NCBI RefSeq assembly: GCF_001043975.1
Contig: NZ_LABY01000041.1
Location: 1-43,811, forward strand
Direction: 5' to 3'
Length of the DNA: 43,811 bases
DNA from: Methylobacterium variabile
GTDB taxonomy: Bacteria > Pseudomonadota > Alphaproteobacteria > Rhizobiales > Beijerinckiaceae
Shown here: piece by piece, positions 1 through 8,352 of the stretch
How the letters are laid out: each line of letters opens with the position of its first letter
How positions within the stretch are numbered: position 1 is the first letter of the stretch
The notes under the pieces: generated by a model
Told to the model about the DNA's origin: nothing
The model's database searches: none
Seen by the model: only the letters and a program-made list of their open reading frames with translations
Position numbers and translations under genes: made by a program

Positions 1-122
1 TTATACCGCCGCGCCTTCGAACGGACCCGTTCGGAGGCGCAAGGCAAGCCCGAACGGGCGCCGGCGCTGATGCGCCGGACGCCTTCGCATCGACGTGTCG
101 ATGCCAAGGCGCGAGGGTATAA
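1..122 (+). repeat. Hairpin-rich dispersed repeat, copy 1 (complete)
   Basis: Short element with inverted ends (TTATACC-N3-GCGCCTT on the left; the reverse complement of TTATACCCTCGCGCCTT on the right). Inside are four consecutive hairpins: 11-40 (13-bp stem with one G-T pair), 48-59, 61-78 (7-bp stem, TGAT loop) and 81-110 (14-bp stem with one mismatch). Positions 20-120 match the reverse complement of 43711-43811 at 100 of 101 positions, the only difference being at 105. It has no coding capacity. It resembles a REP/MITE-like non-autonomous repeat; the family name is not known to me. Confidence 0.85.
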
Positions 123-445
123 ATTGCGTGTTGATGCAATCGCCGCCGCGCAGCCGGACACACGAAGCATCGCGAACACGCTCAAGCCGTGCTTCGCGGA
201 GCGGGAGGACGGCGGGGGTAACCGCCTCAAGCGCTGACCCGGACCCGCCCCAGCGCCGGCCCGTTGCCCCAGCGGATCTTCATGGGACCCAAGCCCCGAC
301 CTTCATGAGGCACCAGACCCATTCATACCTCTGAGGGCCGTCGGGATGGGTCTTGTAGATCTACCGAAGCTCCCGCCGGCGACCATGGCAACGAGGTCAG
401 GGCCGCAATCAGGCCAGGTGTTGTGCCAGATGATCGGGGTGTCGG
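123..445. other. Intergenic stretch, no convincing gene
   Basis: Moderately GC-rich sequence between the left repeat and the small unknown gene on the minus strand. Short open frames on both strands show no family character, no Shine-Dalgarno and Arg/Ser/Pro-rich compositions typical of chance frames in GC-rich DNA. I see no RNA gene here. Confidence 0.5.
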
Positions 446-860
446 TCACACCTCACTCCGGCTGCTCATTGCCACGAAATCGCGGGCCCGCTCATAAGCC
501 GTCCGAATCAGCCCGGACTCGAATGGGTCCGTCATGTCCAGATCCTCCCAGGCTGGCCACCAAGTGATCTGCTGGCGGGCATGCTCGTGCAGCTCGCGGG
601 CGACAACGTCGAGGGGATCGTTACCGTCGCGCTGCAGGTTCGGCAAAGATGCTACCGCCCAACGTTCCAAGGCGTCCTCTCCTAACGAATGAAATTACAG
701 GCCCAATATCCCTTGCGTCATCCCACCGGCAGAATGCGCGCCAATTCGTATCCAGATCACAAACACTCACAACCTCGACTTCGCTACCGTCTTCTTTCGT
801 CCATACAGCTGTGCCTCCGATGCCAGCGCCAGCCTTGCTGAACACACCACGCCACTTCAT
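446..860 (-). pseudogene. Small unknown gene, apparently frameshifted near 680
   Basis: Two minus-strand frames join naturally. The first runs from ATG at 860 and reads MKWRGVFSKAGAG... to ...VISFVR near 681. The second continues from 679 as EDALERWAVASLPNLQRDG... to the stop at 446. Removing one base near 680 gives one protein of about 137 residues without a recognised domain. As written, the frames would be two ORFs (621-860 and 446-670) overlapping by 50 nt. Base composition is clearly lower in GC than the rest of the window, which suggests transfer. A sigma70-like promoter sits just upstream (896-924). The frameshift could be a real decay mutation or a sequencing error. Confidence 0.5.
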
Positions 861-895
861 ACGCTTTTCTCTCGAACGCTTCTCCGTTCTCTTGA

Positions 896-924
896 TCTAT
901 CTGTCGTTGAGTTTATCCTGTCAA
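896..924 (-). promoter_or_regulatory. Sigma70-type promoter of the small unknown gene
   Basis: Read on the minus strand: perfect -35 TTGACA (924-919), a 17-nt spacer, and -10 GATAGA (901-896). It lies about 35 nt upstream of the ATG at 860, in an AT-rich patch. This supports the downstream gene having once been functional. Confidence 0.5.
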
Positions 925-1032
925 TACAACCTTACAGGGAGCGTCGTTGCCTCGTCCGCCTCAGCCCCGGCACCGCGCCCCAAGCGGTCGTCGGCACCAG
1001 GGCCGAGGTGAGGGCGAGGCAGGTGGTGGGGG

Positions 1033-1470
1033 TCATCCGACCGGCGCCAGCAGGATCGCGTTCCTCACTGCTTCGCGCCGCCGAGCCTTGATCGCATTCA
1101 ACCGCCGCGCTCGAATCGCATCTCTCAACACCAGTTCTTCAGCTGCCCACCCATACGCCAGCACGACCGGCTTCGACGGATCGGCGAGGTAGGCCGTGAT
1201 CGCCGCGTCGCGCGCGTCAGCCTGGGCGCCCCACCGGTTGATTAAGGCGGCGCAGCGACGGTGCGTCTCGGCCCACTCGTCGGGCCTGAGGCCGGGACAG
1301 GGCGGCACGCCGGGCGCCAGGCTGGGAAGCCGCGCGACCAGGTCAGGACACGAGCGGGAAGGGGAATTGCCCTGTTGAAGATCTATGCCAGTTGCACACT
1401 GTAGGCCAACAGATCCTGAACGCCGACATCGTAGCCAGCCACGGCGAGAAACCGTGAGTAACAAGATCAA
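1033..1470 (-). CDS. Small hypothetical protein, possibly a remnant
   Basis: Open frame of 145 residues ending at 1033. The first 45 or so residues look non-natural (Arg/Ser/Cys-rich). From about residue 48 the sequence looks protein-like: a PPCPGLRPDEW stretch, then Ala/Arg-rich helices around WGAQADARDAAITAYLAD and VLAYGWAAEELVLRDAI. No domain is recognised. The true start may be internal, near 1330, and the present N-terminus may be a junction with unrelated DNA next to the tRNA remnant at 1481. It may be a decayed gene of the presumed island. Confidence 0.35.
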   Translation of the reverse strand: MILLLTVSRRGWLRCRRSGSVGLQCATGIDLQQGNSPSRSCPDLVARLPSLAPGVPPCPGLRPDEWAETHRRCAALINRWGAQADARDAAITAYLADPSKPVVLAYGWAAEELVLRDAIRARRLNAIKARRREAVRNAILLAPVG

Positions 1471-1480
1471 CGACTTGGCC

Positions 1481-1528
1481 TAGCCCTCCAAGCTGAATAC
1501 GAGGATTCGATTCCCTTTACCCGCTCCA
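1481..1528 (+). pseudogene. 3' half of tRNA-Gly(UCC), decayed (attachment-site remnant)
   Basis: The sequence carries the anticodon loop (CCTCCAA, anticodon TCC), the variable region, the T-loop TTCGATT and the acceptor end CCCGCTCCA of a tRNA-Gly. Compared with my memory of alphaproteobacterial tRNA-Gly(UCC), it differs by about four transitions, including one in the T stem and one in the acceptor stem. The D arm and 5' acceptor strand are absent, so it cannot fold as a tRNA. Truncated 3' ends of this kind are left at the distal end of islands integrated in tRNA genes. In this orientation the island would lie to the left. Confidence 0.7.
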
Positions 1529-1896
1529 GCCCATTCGCTTTCGCGGAGAGTGCCTCTGCGGCGGCCTGACGGTCGCGGCGCAGCCGCCGTCTGGCAGCGG
1601 TCGCGGCCAGCGCGGCGTGCTCGCGGCGGGGATCAGGCTGTCTACGCCCGATCGCGTCATCGGCCGGCAGATCGGGCGACTCCACCTCTCGAACGAGCCC
1701 CGAAGAACCGATCTCCGAGATTGCCCGCTGACCGCGAGCGGTCGTTCGCGCCGGGCGACGCCCGGCTTTGTTCGAGCACCACGCCGGGTCCGGACAACGC
1801 TCCCCATCGCCGCGGGCGCCCGCAGCGATCGTCGCGGGATTTCGGCACACCGATACTCCCGCCCGGATCCGCGACCGGCCTCGCGCGGCGGCTCAG
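1529..1896. other. GC-rich intergenic stretch between tRNA remnant and adaptor gene
   Basis: Open frames on both strands are Arg/Ala/Pro-rich and overlap one another. A minus-strand stretch around 1540-1690 (RREHAALAATAARRRLRRD) reads somewhat like a helical protein fragment, but it has no clear start or family. I see no supported gene. Confidence 0.4.
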
Positions 1897-2922
1897 TCAG
1901 TTCCGGCTTCCGGGCTCGGCGCTCTCGACCGGCCGGACGGTGTCGCCCTCGCGCAGGAACGGGGCGGCCCGGACCACCACCATGTCGTTCTCGGACAGGC
2001 CGGAGCGGATCTCGACCTCGTCCTCCGAGAAGAGCCCGATCCCGACCGGGCGCGCCTCGATGGTGCGGCCGATGGAGACGTAGACCGCCGGGCCGTCGGG
2101 ACCGTTCACCAGGGCGGAGAACGGCACGGCGGTGCCGCAGCTCTGCCCCACCGACACCGTGCCGCGGGCAAACAGCCCGAGCCGGGTGTCGCCCGCGGAG
2201 GCGAGCTGGATCCGCACCTGGCCGAGCTGCGTCGCCGGGTCGGCGACGGGCGTGACGAGGCGGACCTTGCCGCTGACCGGCCCGAGGCCGATCGGCTTGA
2301 CGCTCACCGTCTGGCCGGGGGCAAGGCGGTCGAGCTTCGCGAGCGGCGCCTCGGCCGCCAGCTCCACCTCGCCCTGCGCGGCGATCACGAACAGCGGGTC
2401 CCGCCGGGCCGGCGCCGGGGCGCCCACTACCGCCGTGCTGCGGCCGACGAGGCCCGCCACCGGGGCGCGCAGCGTCACCGGGCCGCCCGGCTGCCCGTCC
2501 TCCGGCGAGAGCTGCGCCAGGGGCTGCCCGGCCCGGACCTCGTCCAGGGCCTTGACGTAGACCTGCGTCACCCGAAGCCCGTCCCGGTCGGGCCGGACCT
2601 GCACCTCCTGCCGGGGCACCAGCACGCCGGTCACGTCGACCCGGTCGGAGAAGCAGCGGACCTTCGTGCGGACCACGCTGATCACGGGGCCGGCGCCCTG
2701 GCCCGGCCCCGGATCACCCGCCGCGAGGGCGAGGCCGGGGGCGAAGGCCGCGAGCAGCGCCAGCGCACGCGCGCCGCCGGATCCCGCTCCGGGGCCTCGA
2801 TCCCGCCGCGCGCCCCGCGACGACCCGGCCTCTCCTTTGTCGGACAATACTCTCACTCGCGACACGTCTCGTTCGCTCCGCCTGTGTTGCCGGGCCGCCG
2901 GCCCGGTGCAAATCCTCGTCAC
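1897..2922 (-). CDS. RND efflux periplasmic adaptor subunit (HlyD/MFP-like), short form
   Basis: Periplasmic adaptor of the membrane-fusion family. The lipoyl-like half reads VTGVLVPRQEVQVRP...VQ-type strands followed by VTLRAPVAGLVGRS, then the beta-barrel half and a membrane-proximal part with FSEDEVEIRSGL. The hydrophobic signal segment is ALALLAAFAPGLALA (about residues 53-67). Unlike classical adaptors, the two lipoyl halves lie close together with almost no coiled-coil hairpin between them. It is a paralogue of 19644-20510, sharing xCFSDxVxVTG, APxAGxVGRS, DPATQxG, SCGxAVPxSAL and SEDEVExRSGL. The start at GTG 2922 overlaps the stop of the AsmA-like gene (GTGA), but a GTG about 20 codons inside is also possible. 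It has no pump gene of its own nearby. Confidence 0.8.
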   Translation of the reverse strand: MTRICTGPAARQHRRSERDVSRVRVLSDKGEAGSSRGARRDRGPGAGSGGARALALLAAFAPGLALAAGDPGPGQGAGPVISVVRTKVRCFSDRVDVTGVLVPRQEVQVRPDRDGLRVTQVYVKALDEVRAGQPLAQLSPEDGQPGGPVTLRAPVAGLVGRSTAVVGAPAPARRDPLFVIAAQGEVELAAEAPLAKLDRLAPGQTVSVKPIGLGPVSGKVRLVTPVADPATQLGQVRIQLASAGDTRLGLFARGTVSVGQSCGTAVPFSALVNGPDGPAVYVSIGRTIEARPVGIGLFSEDEVEIRSGLSENDMVVVRAAPFLREGDTVRPVESAEPGSRN

Positions 2923-4652
2923 GGCCGCACCCGGGAGCGGGCCCCCGGCGGGCGGCGGGCGCCCTCCGCCGGCATCAGCGCGTCGAGAAGGCCGCCAACG
3001 CCGCCGGCATTGCCCCCCAGGAGCCCGGAGCCGATGTCCCTGAGGCCCTGCGACACTCCTCCCTCGCCCGTCAATCCGGCGAGATCGACGTGGATCTGGG
3101 GGGCATCCCAGGCGCCGTTGATGATCACCGGCAGGCTCACGTCGAGGATGCGGGGAAGGTTGCGGGCGGCCGCACGGTTCAGCCGCGGCTCGATCCGGAA
3201 GGCGATGCTCTTCTCAGCGAGGTCGACCACGCCGCTCCCGCCCGCGGTGACGAGAGGGCCCGCGAAGGCGAGCTCCTGGGTGGTGGCGCGGCCGTCCTGG
3301 ACCTGGAAGCGCAGCGAGAGCCGGTCGAAAGCGGTGGTGTCGGCGGCGGAGAGCCGTCCCGCCATCGACCGGACCACGCCCGGGATGTCGACGCCGTTGA
3401 GGCGGCCGTTCTCCACCAGGAGCGCCGCGCTGCCCGAGAGGCTGCGCCGGATCCCGGCGAGGTCGCGGCCGCCGCCCCGCAGGTCGAGGGTCGCGCTCGC
3501 GGTGCCGTCGAGGAGCGTGAAGCCGGCAAGGCCCGAGAGGAGCGGCAGGGCCCGGGCCCGCGTCAGCTCGAGCTGCAGGGCGTGGCGCGGGGCCTCGTCC
3601 GGGGTCGCCGGCACCATGGTGGCGAGGCGGCCCCGGACCTGGCCGCCGTGCAGGCTGGCCGGCGCGAGCGTCGCCTCGACGGCCCCCTCGGTGAGCCGCA
3701 GGTCGAGGTCGACCTCGCCGAGGCGGGTCTGCCCGACGGCGAGGGAGGCCGCCCGGAGCCGCGCCCGGCCGTCGAAGAGGCGCAAGCCGGCGGGATCCGG
3801 CGCCGGGCCGGCGCCCGGGAGCGCCGCGAGGGACAGCGTCTCGAAGCCGAGATCGACCCGCACGAACGGCTTCTGCGAGAGGTCGACCAAGAGGCTGCCA
3901 CCGAAGCGGTCCGGGCCGAGGCGGCCGGAGAGGCGCGAGAGCGAGAGGGCGGGGCCCGCCAGGGCCGCGTCGGCAGTGCCGGCGAGCGGCGTGCCCGAGA
4001 GGTCCGGCGCGCGGCAGGTGAAGGCGACGGCCACCGGGGCCGCGTCCCCCCGGGCACCGCCGGCCGGCCCCGGCGAATCCGCCTCCGGCGCGACGGTCAG
4101 GTCGCAGGTGCCGCGCATGCCGCCCACCCGGCCCGCCAGGGTGACGGCGTGGCCGTCGCCCCGCGGCTGCGCCGTTGCGGCAACCGCCTCGACCGCCGCG
4201 ACGACGCGCTCCCCCTCGGTCAGGGCGAGGCTGCCGTCGCGCACCGTGACCCGCCGGAGCAGCGGGGGGCGGGCCGACGAGGGGGCCTCGCGCGGCCCGT
4301 CGGCGCCGCGCCACCACTGCGCCGGCCAGCGCAGGGCAGGGCGCACGAGCTCCACCTCGTCCGCCTCGCCGGCCAGGAGGCCGGACGCCGTTCCGCCGAG
4401 CCGCATTTCATCGATCGTGAGGCGGGCCCGCCCCGCCGGCCCGAGATCCGTCTCCGAGGCGAGGTCGCGCAGGGTGACGCCCGCCGGCCAGAGCGACAGC
4501 CCGGCGCCGCCCACCGTCCAGGGCCGCCCGGTCGCCGCCTCCAGGCGGCCGGCGGCCGCCCGCACGATCATTCCTTCACCCAGGATCACGAGCGCCGCGG
4601 CGCCCGCCGCGCAGGCGGCCCCGAGGACGAGCAGCAGGTTGCGAAGTCTCAT
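2919..4652 (-). CDS. AsmA-like family protein
   Basis: 577-residue protein with an N-terminal membrane anchor (residues about 4-26, LLLVLGAACAAGAAALVIL) followed by a long beta-rich region. The typical AsmA C-terminal pattern lies around residues 390-550: repeated LDLRGGG, SLSGSAALLVENGRLNGVDI, FDRLSLRFQVQDGR, GSGVVDLAEKSIAFRIEPRL and LPVIINGAWDAPQIHVDL. AsmA-like proteins span the periplasm and are implicated in outer-membrane biogenesis and inter-membrane lipid transport. The 3' end overlaps the adaptor gene by 4 nt, so the two are probably one transcript. The start is ATG at 4652, directly before the membrane anchor. The gene is divergent from the caspase gene across a 327-nt spacer. Confidence 0.85.
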   Translation of the reverse strand: MRLRNLLLVLGAACAAGAAALVILGEGMIVRAAAGRLEAATGRPWTVGGAGLSLWPAGVTLRDLASETDLGPAGRARLTIDEMRLGGTASGLLAGEADEVELVRPALRWPAQWWRGADGPREAPSSARPPLLRRVTVRDGSLALTEGERVVAAVEAVAATAQPRGDGHAVTLAGRVGGMRGTCDLTVAPEADSPGPAGGARGDAAPVAVAFTCRAPDLSGTPLAGTADAALAGPALSLSRLSGRLGPDRFGGSLLVDLSQKPFVRVDLGFETLSLAALPGAGPAPDPAGLRLFDGRARLRAASLAVGQTRLGEVDLDLRLTEGAVEATLAPASLHGGQVRGRLATMVPATPDEAPRHALQLELTRARALPLLSGLAGFTLLDGTASATLDLRGGGRDLAGIRRSLSGSAALLVENGRLNGVDIPGVVRSMAGRLSAADTTAFDRLSLRFQVQDGRATTQELAFAGPLVTAGGSGVVDLAEKSIAFRIEPRLNRAAARNLPRILDVSLPVIINGAWDAPQIHVDLAGLTGEGGVSQGLRDIGSGLLGGNAGGVGGLLDALMPAEGARRPPGARSRVRP

Positions 4653-4979
4653 GTCCGGCCAGCAACCTTAGAGCGCCCGTGGGCGGCAGAAGAGCGCAAA
4701 CGTCGTGCGAAATCAATCGTCGCGCCGTCCCCTTCCTCTGGCGAAACAAGTTTGCGGCGCCCGATCCACTCCGGCCCGACCCGCGGCGGGCGGAGGCGGG
4801 AAGTCGCCGCGCAGGTCGACACAGTCGTGGGACGGCCCGACGACCGCGGAAAAACCGCGCGATCTCTGGCACCGGACTCCATCCGGCGGAACGGACACAG
4901 AAGATCGGGTCGCGAGAGTTGTCGAGTGGTGCGCTCCGGCACTTGCTCGGGATGGCCACAGCCATGTAATTTGGCAGAC
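4653..4979. promoter_or_regulatory. Divergent intergenic region, AsmA-like / caspase
   Basis: A 327-nt spacer that should contain promoters for both directions. On the plus strand, TTGCTC, a 17-nt gap, and GTAATT (about 4944-4972) lie just before the caspase ATG at 4980, which lacks a good Shine-Dalgarno. A leaderless or nearly leaderless transcript is possible, but the match is weak. No clear repeat or RNA gene is visible. Confidence 0.3.
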
Positions 4980-7301
4980 ATGAAACGGACGCTGCCTGCC
5001 CTCCTCTCTCTCTCGCTCACGCTGTGGGCCACGGCGGCCGTTTCGGCCCCGGGAGACAAGCGCATCGCCCTCGTGATCGGCAATGCCGCCTACGAGAGCT
5101 TCGGCCGCCTGGCCAATCCGGGCAACGACGCGGACGACATCGCCTCCGTCCTGCGCCGCGTCGGCTTCGAGGTGGTGGACGGCCGCGACCTGTCGCGGCG
5201 CGACATGGACCGCAAGCTGGCCCAGTTCTCGCGTATCGCCCACGACGCCGACACGGCGCTGGTCTACTACGCGGGCCACGGCCTGCAGTACCAGGGCCAG
5301 AACTACCTCGTGCCCACCGACGCGCAGCTCAAGGACGGGTTCGACGTCCCGTTCGAGACCATCGCGGTCGAGAGCGTGATCGGGGCCCTCGACAGCGCCA
5401 AGGGCGCCCGCATCCTGATCCTCGACGCCTGCCGCGACCTGCCGCTGAAGGATACCGGCCGGCGCGACAGCGCGAACGGCCCGGGTCTCGCGAGCGTGGT
5501 CGGCCGCAAGGGCCTGATCATGGCCTACGCCACCCAGGCCAACAACGTCGCCTTCGACGGCACCGGCCGCAACAGCTTCTACGCCGCCGCCCTGATCAAG
5601 ACGATGGCCGAGCCGGGCCTCGAGGTCGGGCAGGTGTTCCAGCGCGTCGCGATGTCGGTCTCCACCGCCACGAGCGGTCGCCAGTTGCCGGAGGTCACGC
5701 GCTCCTTCCCGGGCGAGGTCTACCTGAACCGCGACGAGACGGACATCCAGGCCTGGAGCCGCCTGCGCGCCAGCAACCAGGTGGCCGAGCTCCGGAACTT
5801 CGCCGCGAAGTACGCCGCCAGCTTCCTGAAGGACGACGCGCTGGCCCGCATCAAGATGCTGGAGGAGCAGGGCCGCGCTGCGCCGCTGCCGCAGGTCGCT
5901 GCCCTCGAGGAGCCCCGGGGCCGCGAGGAGCGGCCCGGCGCCCTGGAGCGGAACGGCTGGGCGCGGCTCGAGGACGAACAGCGCCAGCGCGAGAAGGCCA
6001 ACGACGAGAAGGCCAAGCTCGACGAGGAGCAGCGCCAGCGCGAGAAGGCGCGGCTCGCCGCCGACAAGGCGCGTCGGGACGAGGAGGAGCGGCGTCAGGC
6101 CGAGCAGACCCGGCTGCTCGCCCAGCGCCGCGAGGAGGAAGCCCGGGAAGCTGCCCGGCAAGAGGCCGCTCGGCAAGAGCTCGCCCGCCAGGAAACCGCT
6201 CGGCAAGAGGCCGCTCGGCAAGAGGCGGCCCGTCAGGAGGCGCTGCGGCAGGAGGCGGCCCGCCTGGAGCAGAAGCGCCGGGACGAGGACAACGCCAGGA
6301 TCGCCGCGGCGGCCGAGGCCGAGCGCCGCGAGGAGATGGCCCGCCTGGAGCGGAGCCGGCGCGAGGAGGAGCAGCGGGTCAAGCTCGCGATGCTCGAGGC
6401 GCCCAAGGTCGAGAGCGCGAAGGTCGAGGCGGCCGCCGAGATCGCCAAGGCCGCCATCCTGCCGGCCCCGGCCGACAAGCCCGCCGAGGGGCCGGCCATC
6501 GCGTATGCCAGCCTGTCGGTGAAGGAGGAGGTCCCCGCCACCACGGCCGCCCTGGACGCGACCGCGCCGGCCAACCAGGACCGCATCGTCCGCGCGGTGC
6601 AGGACCGCCTGAACGCCCTCGGCTGCTACAACGAGAAGCCCGAGGCGTCCTGGGGCAGGCACTCGATGGACGCCCTGGAGCGGTTCTACCGCGTCACCCA
6701 GGCCGGCGACGCCGCCCGGCCGGGCCTGACCCGGGCCGTCAAGATCGTGTCGCACATGCCCGACCAGTCCACCCTGGACGTGCTCAACGGCTATAGCGGC
6801 CGGATCTGCCCGGTGGTCTGCCCGACCGGGACCGAGCAGAAGGGCGATGCCTGCGTGCGCGTCTCCTGCCCGCCGGGCCTGACGCTCGAGGGCGACGAGT
6901 GCCGGCCCGTGGCGAAGCCCCAGCGGGCCAGCCTCCCGGCGGCGACGCCGCGGCCGGTCGAGGCGTCCAGGCCGGCGCCGGAACCGGCCCGGAAGGCCGC
7001 AGCGCCCGAGCCCCGCACCAAGCGCGCCGCCCTGCCCGAGCCGGAGCCGGTGAAGCACGCCAAGCCCCCGGCCGCGAAGGCTCCGGTGGCCAAGCCCGCC
7101 GTGAAGGAGACGCCCCGCCCGGTCCGCGAGGCCGCCCGCCCGGTGGTGAAGCCGAAGGTGACGGTGGTCCAGCCGATCCGGGCCCGCGCCCAGGTTCCGG
7201 CCCTCGCCCGGCCGAGCTACGCCCCGGCGCCGGCCAGCACGACGTCCAGCTACGGCCCGGCCGAGATCGGCGCCTCCCGGATGATGAGCCGGATGCCCTG
7301 A
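4980..7301 (+). CDS. Caspase-family (peptidase C14) protein with charged repeat region
   Basis: 773-residue exported protein. Residues 1-22 form a signal peptide. Residues about 26-250 are a caspase p20-like domain (KRIALVIGNAAYES start) with an intact dyad: His100 in YYAGHGLQ and Cys151 in LDACRD. Residues about 315-490 are a highly charged Glu/Arg/Gln/Ala region, probably helical or coiled coil, including eight EAARQ-type pentapeptides. Next comes a peptidoglycan-binding-like segment (about 535-600, AVQDRLNALGCY), a small Cys-rich motif with CPxxC and CPPG (about 605-645), and a Pro/Ala/Lys-rich tail ending MMSRMP. The dyad indicates a cysteine protease, usually basic-residue specific in this family. 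The substrate is unknown; a periplasmic location is inferred. A strong terminator follows at 7319-7365. Confidence 0.9.
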   Translation: MKRTLPALLSLSLTLWATAAVSAPGDKRIALVIGNAAYESFGRLANPGNDADDIASVLRRVGFEVVDGRDLSRRDMDRKLAQFSRIAHDADTALVYYAGHGLQYQGQNYLVPTDAQLKDGFDVPFETIAVESVIGALDSAKGARILILDACRDLPLKDTGRRDSANGPGLASVVGRKGLIMAYATQANNVAFDGTGRNSFYAAALIKTMAEPGLEVGQVFQRVAMSVSTATSGRQLPEVTRSFPGEVYLNRDETDIQAWSRLRASNQVAELRNFAAKYAASFLKDDALARIKMLEEQGRAAPLPQVAALEEPRGREERPGALERNGWARLEDEQRQREKANDEKAKLDEEQRQREKARLAADKARRDEEERRQAEQTRLLAQRREEEAREAARQEAARQELARQETARQEAARQEAARQEALRQEAARLEQKRRDEDNARIAAAAEAERREEMARLERSRREEEQRVKLAMLEAPKVESAKVEAAAEIAKAAILPAPADKPAEGPAIAYASLSVKEEVPATTAALDATAPANQDRIVRAVQDRLNALGCYNEKPEASWGRHSMDALERFYRVTQAGDAARPGLTRAVKIVSHMPDQSTLDVLNGYSGRICPVVCPTGTEQKGDACVRVSCPPGLTLEGDECRPVAKPQRASLPAATPRPVEASRPAPEPARKAAAPEPRTKRAALPEPEPVKHAKPPAAKAPVAKPAVKETPRPVREAARPVVKPKVTVVQPIRARAQVPALARPSYAPAPASTTSSYGPAEIGASRMMSRMP
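6147..6266 (+). repeat. Eight 15-bp repeats encoding EAARQ pentapeptides
   Basis: In-frame tandem array inside the caspase gene (residues 390-429) encoding EAARQ with variants ELARQ, ETARQ, EALRQ and EAARL. Several units share the identical 15-mer around GAGGCCGCTCGGCAA, so copy number may vary by slippage or unequal exchange. The product is a regular charged helix. Confidence 0.85.
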
Positions 7302-7318
7302 CGGGCACCGCCACGGTG

Positions 7319-7365
7319 CCAACGAAGAGAGGCCGGTCCCTCGGGGACCGGCCTCTCTTCGTTGG
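7319..7365. terminator. Strong bidirectional hairpin terminator
   Basis: Perfect inverted repeat with 21-bp arms (7319-7339 and 7345-7365) and a 5-nt CTCGG loop, between the convergent caspase gene (ends 7301) and the cyclase-FHA gene (ends 7423). The lower arms are flanked by AACGAAGA/TCTTCGTT rather than a long T tract. It probably stops transcription from both sides. Confidence 0.75.
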
Positions 7366-7422
7366 CGAGCCAGTGAGGTTCCGCGCGAGACGATGCCCTC
7401 GCGCCGGTCCCCGTACCGTGCG

Positions 7423-8352
7423 CTACTCCGCGCTCCCGTGCAGCGTCAGGGCATAGTCGAGGCCGTTCTCCCGGTCCCGGCTGACCGACTGGCCCAGGCC
7501 GAGGGTGCCGACGTCACGGAGCACCAGCTCCTCGCGCCGGATGCAGAACTCCTCGCCGCCGAACAGCATCACGAAGGTGCCGTTGGTGCTGTGATCGACG
7601 AGCACCCACTTGTCCCCGCGCCGCTCGATCGTGGCGTGGCGGCGCGAGGCGTGCTCGCTGTCGAGCAGGACGTCGCTGCTGGGCTCGCGCCCGAGGGAGA
7701 CGCTCTGCCGCCCCTCGTCGAAGATCCAGCGCCGCCCGCGATGGGTGAGGCGCAGCTCCGGGACCGCGACCGCCTGCTCGGCGACGAGCGTCAGCGAGAA
7801 CACGGTCGTCTGGTGGGTGGAGCGGTGCCAGAGCACCTCCGCCACCCGCAGCTCCTCGCCCGCGCCCTTGACGTGCACCCCGACGAGGGTCCGCGTCGCG
7901 GCCCGGCGCGCCGGGGGGAGGGCGTCCGCGAGAGCGCCGGTGGTGATGACCTGCCCGCCCTTGGCCAGAGCCGTCATCCGGGCCGCCATGTTCACGGTCG
8001 TGCCGAAGTAATCGTCGGTCGTGCGCACCACCGGGCCGAAATGGAAGCCGATGCGCAGTTGCAGCCGGTGGGCGGCGACGTGCTCCAGGCTGGGCGCCAT
8101 CTCCTCGAAGCGGCGCTGCACGGCGATCGCGGCGTCGCACATGGCGCAGACGTCGTCGAACACCGCCATGAACTCGTCGCCGATGGTCTTGACCAGGCGA
8201 CCGCCGCCTGCCCGCACCACATCGGCGGCGAGGTCCAGGCAGGCGTCGACGACCCGCAGGGCCACCGCATCGCCGACCTCGCGGTACAGCTTGGTGCTCC
8301 CGGCGACGTCGCAGAACAGGACACCGATCGGGACGGGTTCGGCGGTGCTCAT
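7423..8352 (-). CDS. Class III adenylate/guanylate cyclase fused to FHA domain
   Basis: 309-residue soluble protein. Residues about 5-185 are a class III nucleotide cyclase domain: metal-binding Asp15 in FCDVAGST and Asp59 in IGDEF, substrate-binding Lys in VKTIGDE, and transition-state Asn/Arg in TVNMAAR. It should therefore make cAMP or cGMP. Residues about 200-300 are a forkhead-associated domain (LGREPSSD, SRRH, STNGTF), which reads phosphothreonine. The kinase and phosphatase at 13272-15940 could supply that phosphorylation, linking protein phosphorylation to cyclic nucleotide output. The start MSTAEP (ATG at 8352) places the cyclase fold at the N-terminus as usual; the Shine-Dalgarno is poor. 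No membrane segment is seen. Confidence 0.9.
   Translation of the reverse strand: MSTAEPVPIGVLFCDVAGSTKLYREVGDAVALRVVDACLDLAADVVRAGGGRLVKTIGDEFMAVFDDVCAMCDAAIAVQRRFEEMAPSLEHVAAHRLQLRIGFHFGPVVRTTDDYFGTTVNMAARMTALAKGGQVITTGALADALPPARRAATRTLVGVHVKGAGEELRVAEVLWHRSTHQTTVFSLTLVAEQAVAVPELRLTHRGRRWIFDEGRQSVSLGREPSSDVLLDSEHASRRHATIERRGDKWVLVDHSTNGTFVMLFGGEEFCIRREELVLRDVGTLGLGQSVSRDRENGLDYALTLHGSAE

Noticed and set aside
1441..1528. Functional tRNA-Gly gene
   Set aside because: Only the 3' half matches; the 5' acceptor strand and D arm are missing and a T-stem pair is broken.
6147..6266. CRISPR-like short repeat array
   Set aside because: The repeats are in-frame 15-mers without spacers inside a coding region.
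6930..7298. Separate small gene at the Pro/Ala-rich end of the caspase gene
   Set aside because: The reading frame is continuous with the caspase gene to its stop, and no internal ribosome binding site is seen.
4713..7322. 869-residue open frame antisense to the caspase gene
   Set aside because: Low-complexity Leu/Gly/Arg composition mirroring the charged repeats of the real gene; it also runs through the terminator region.
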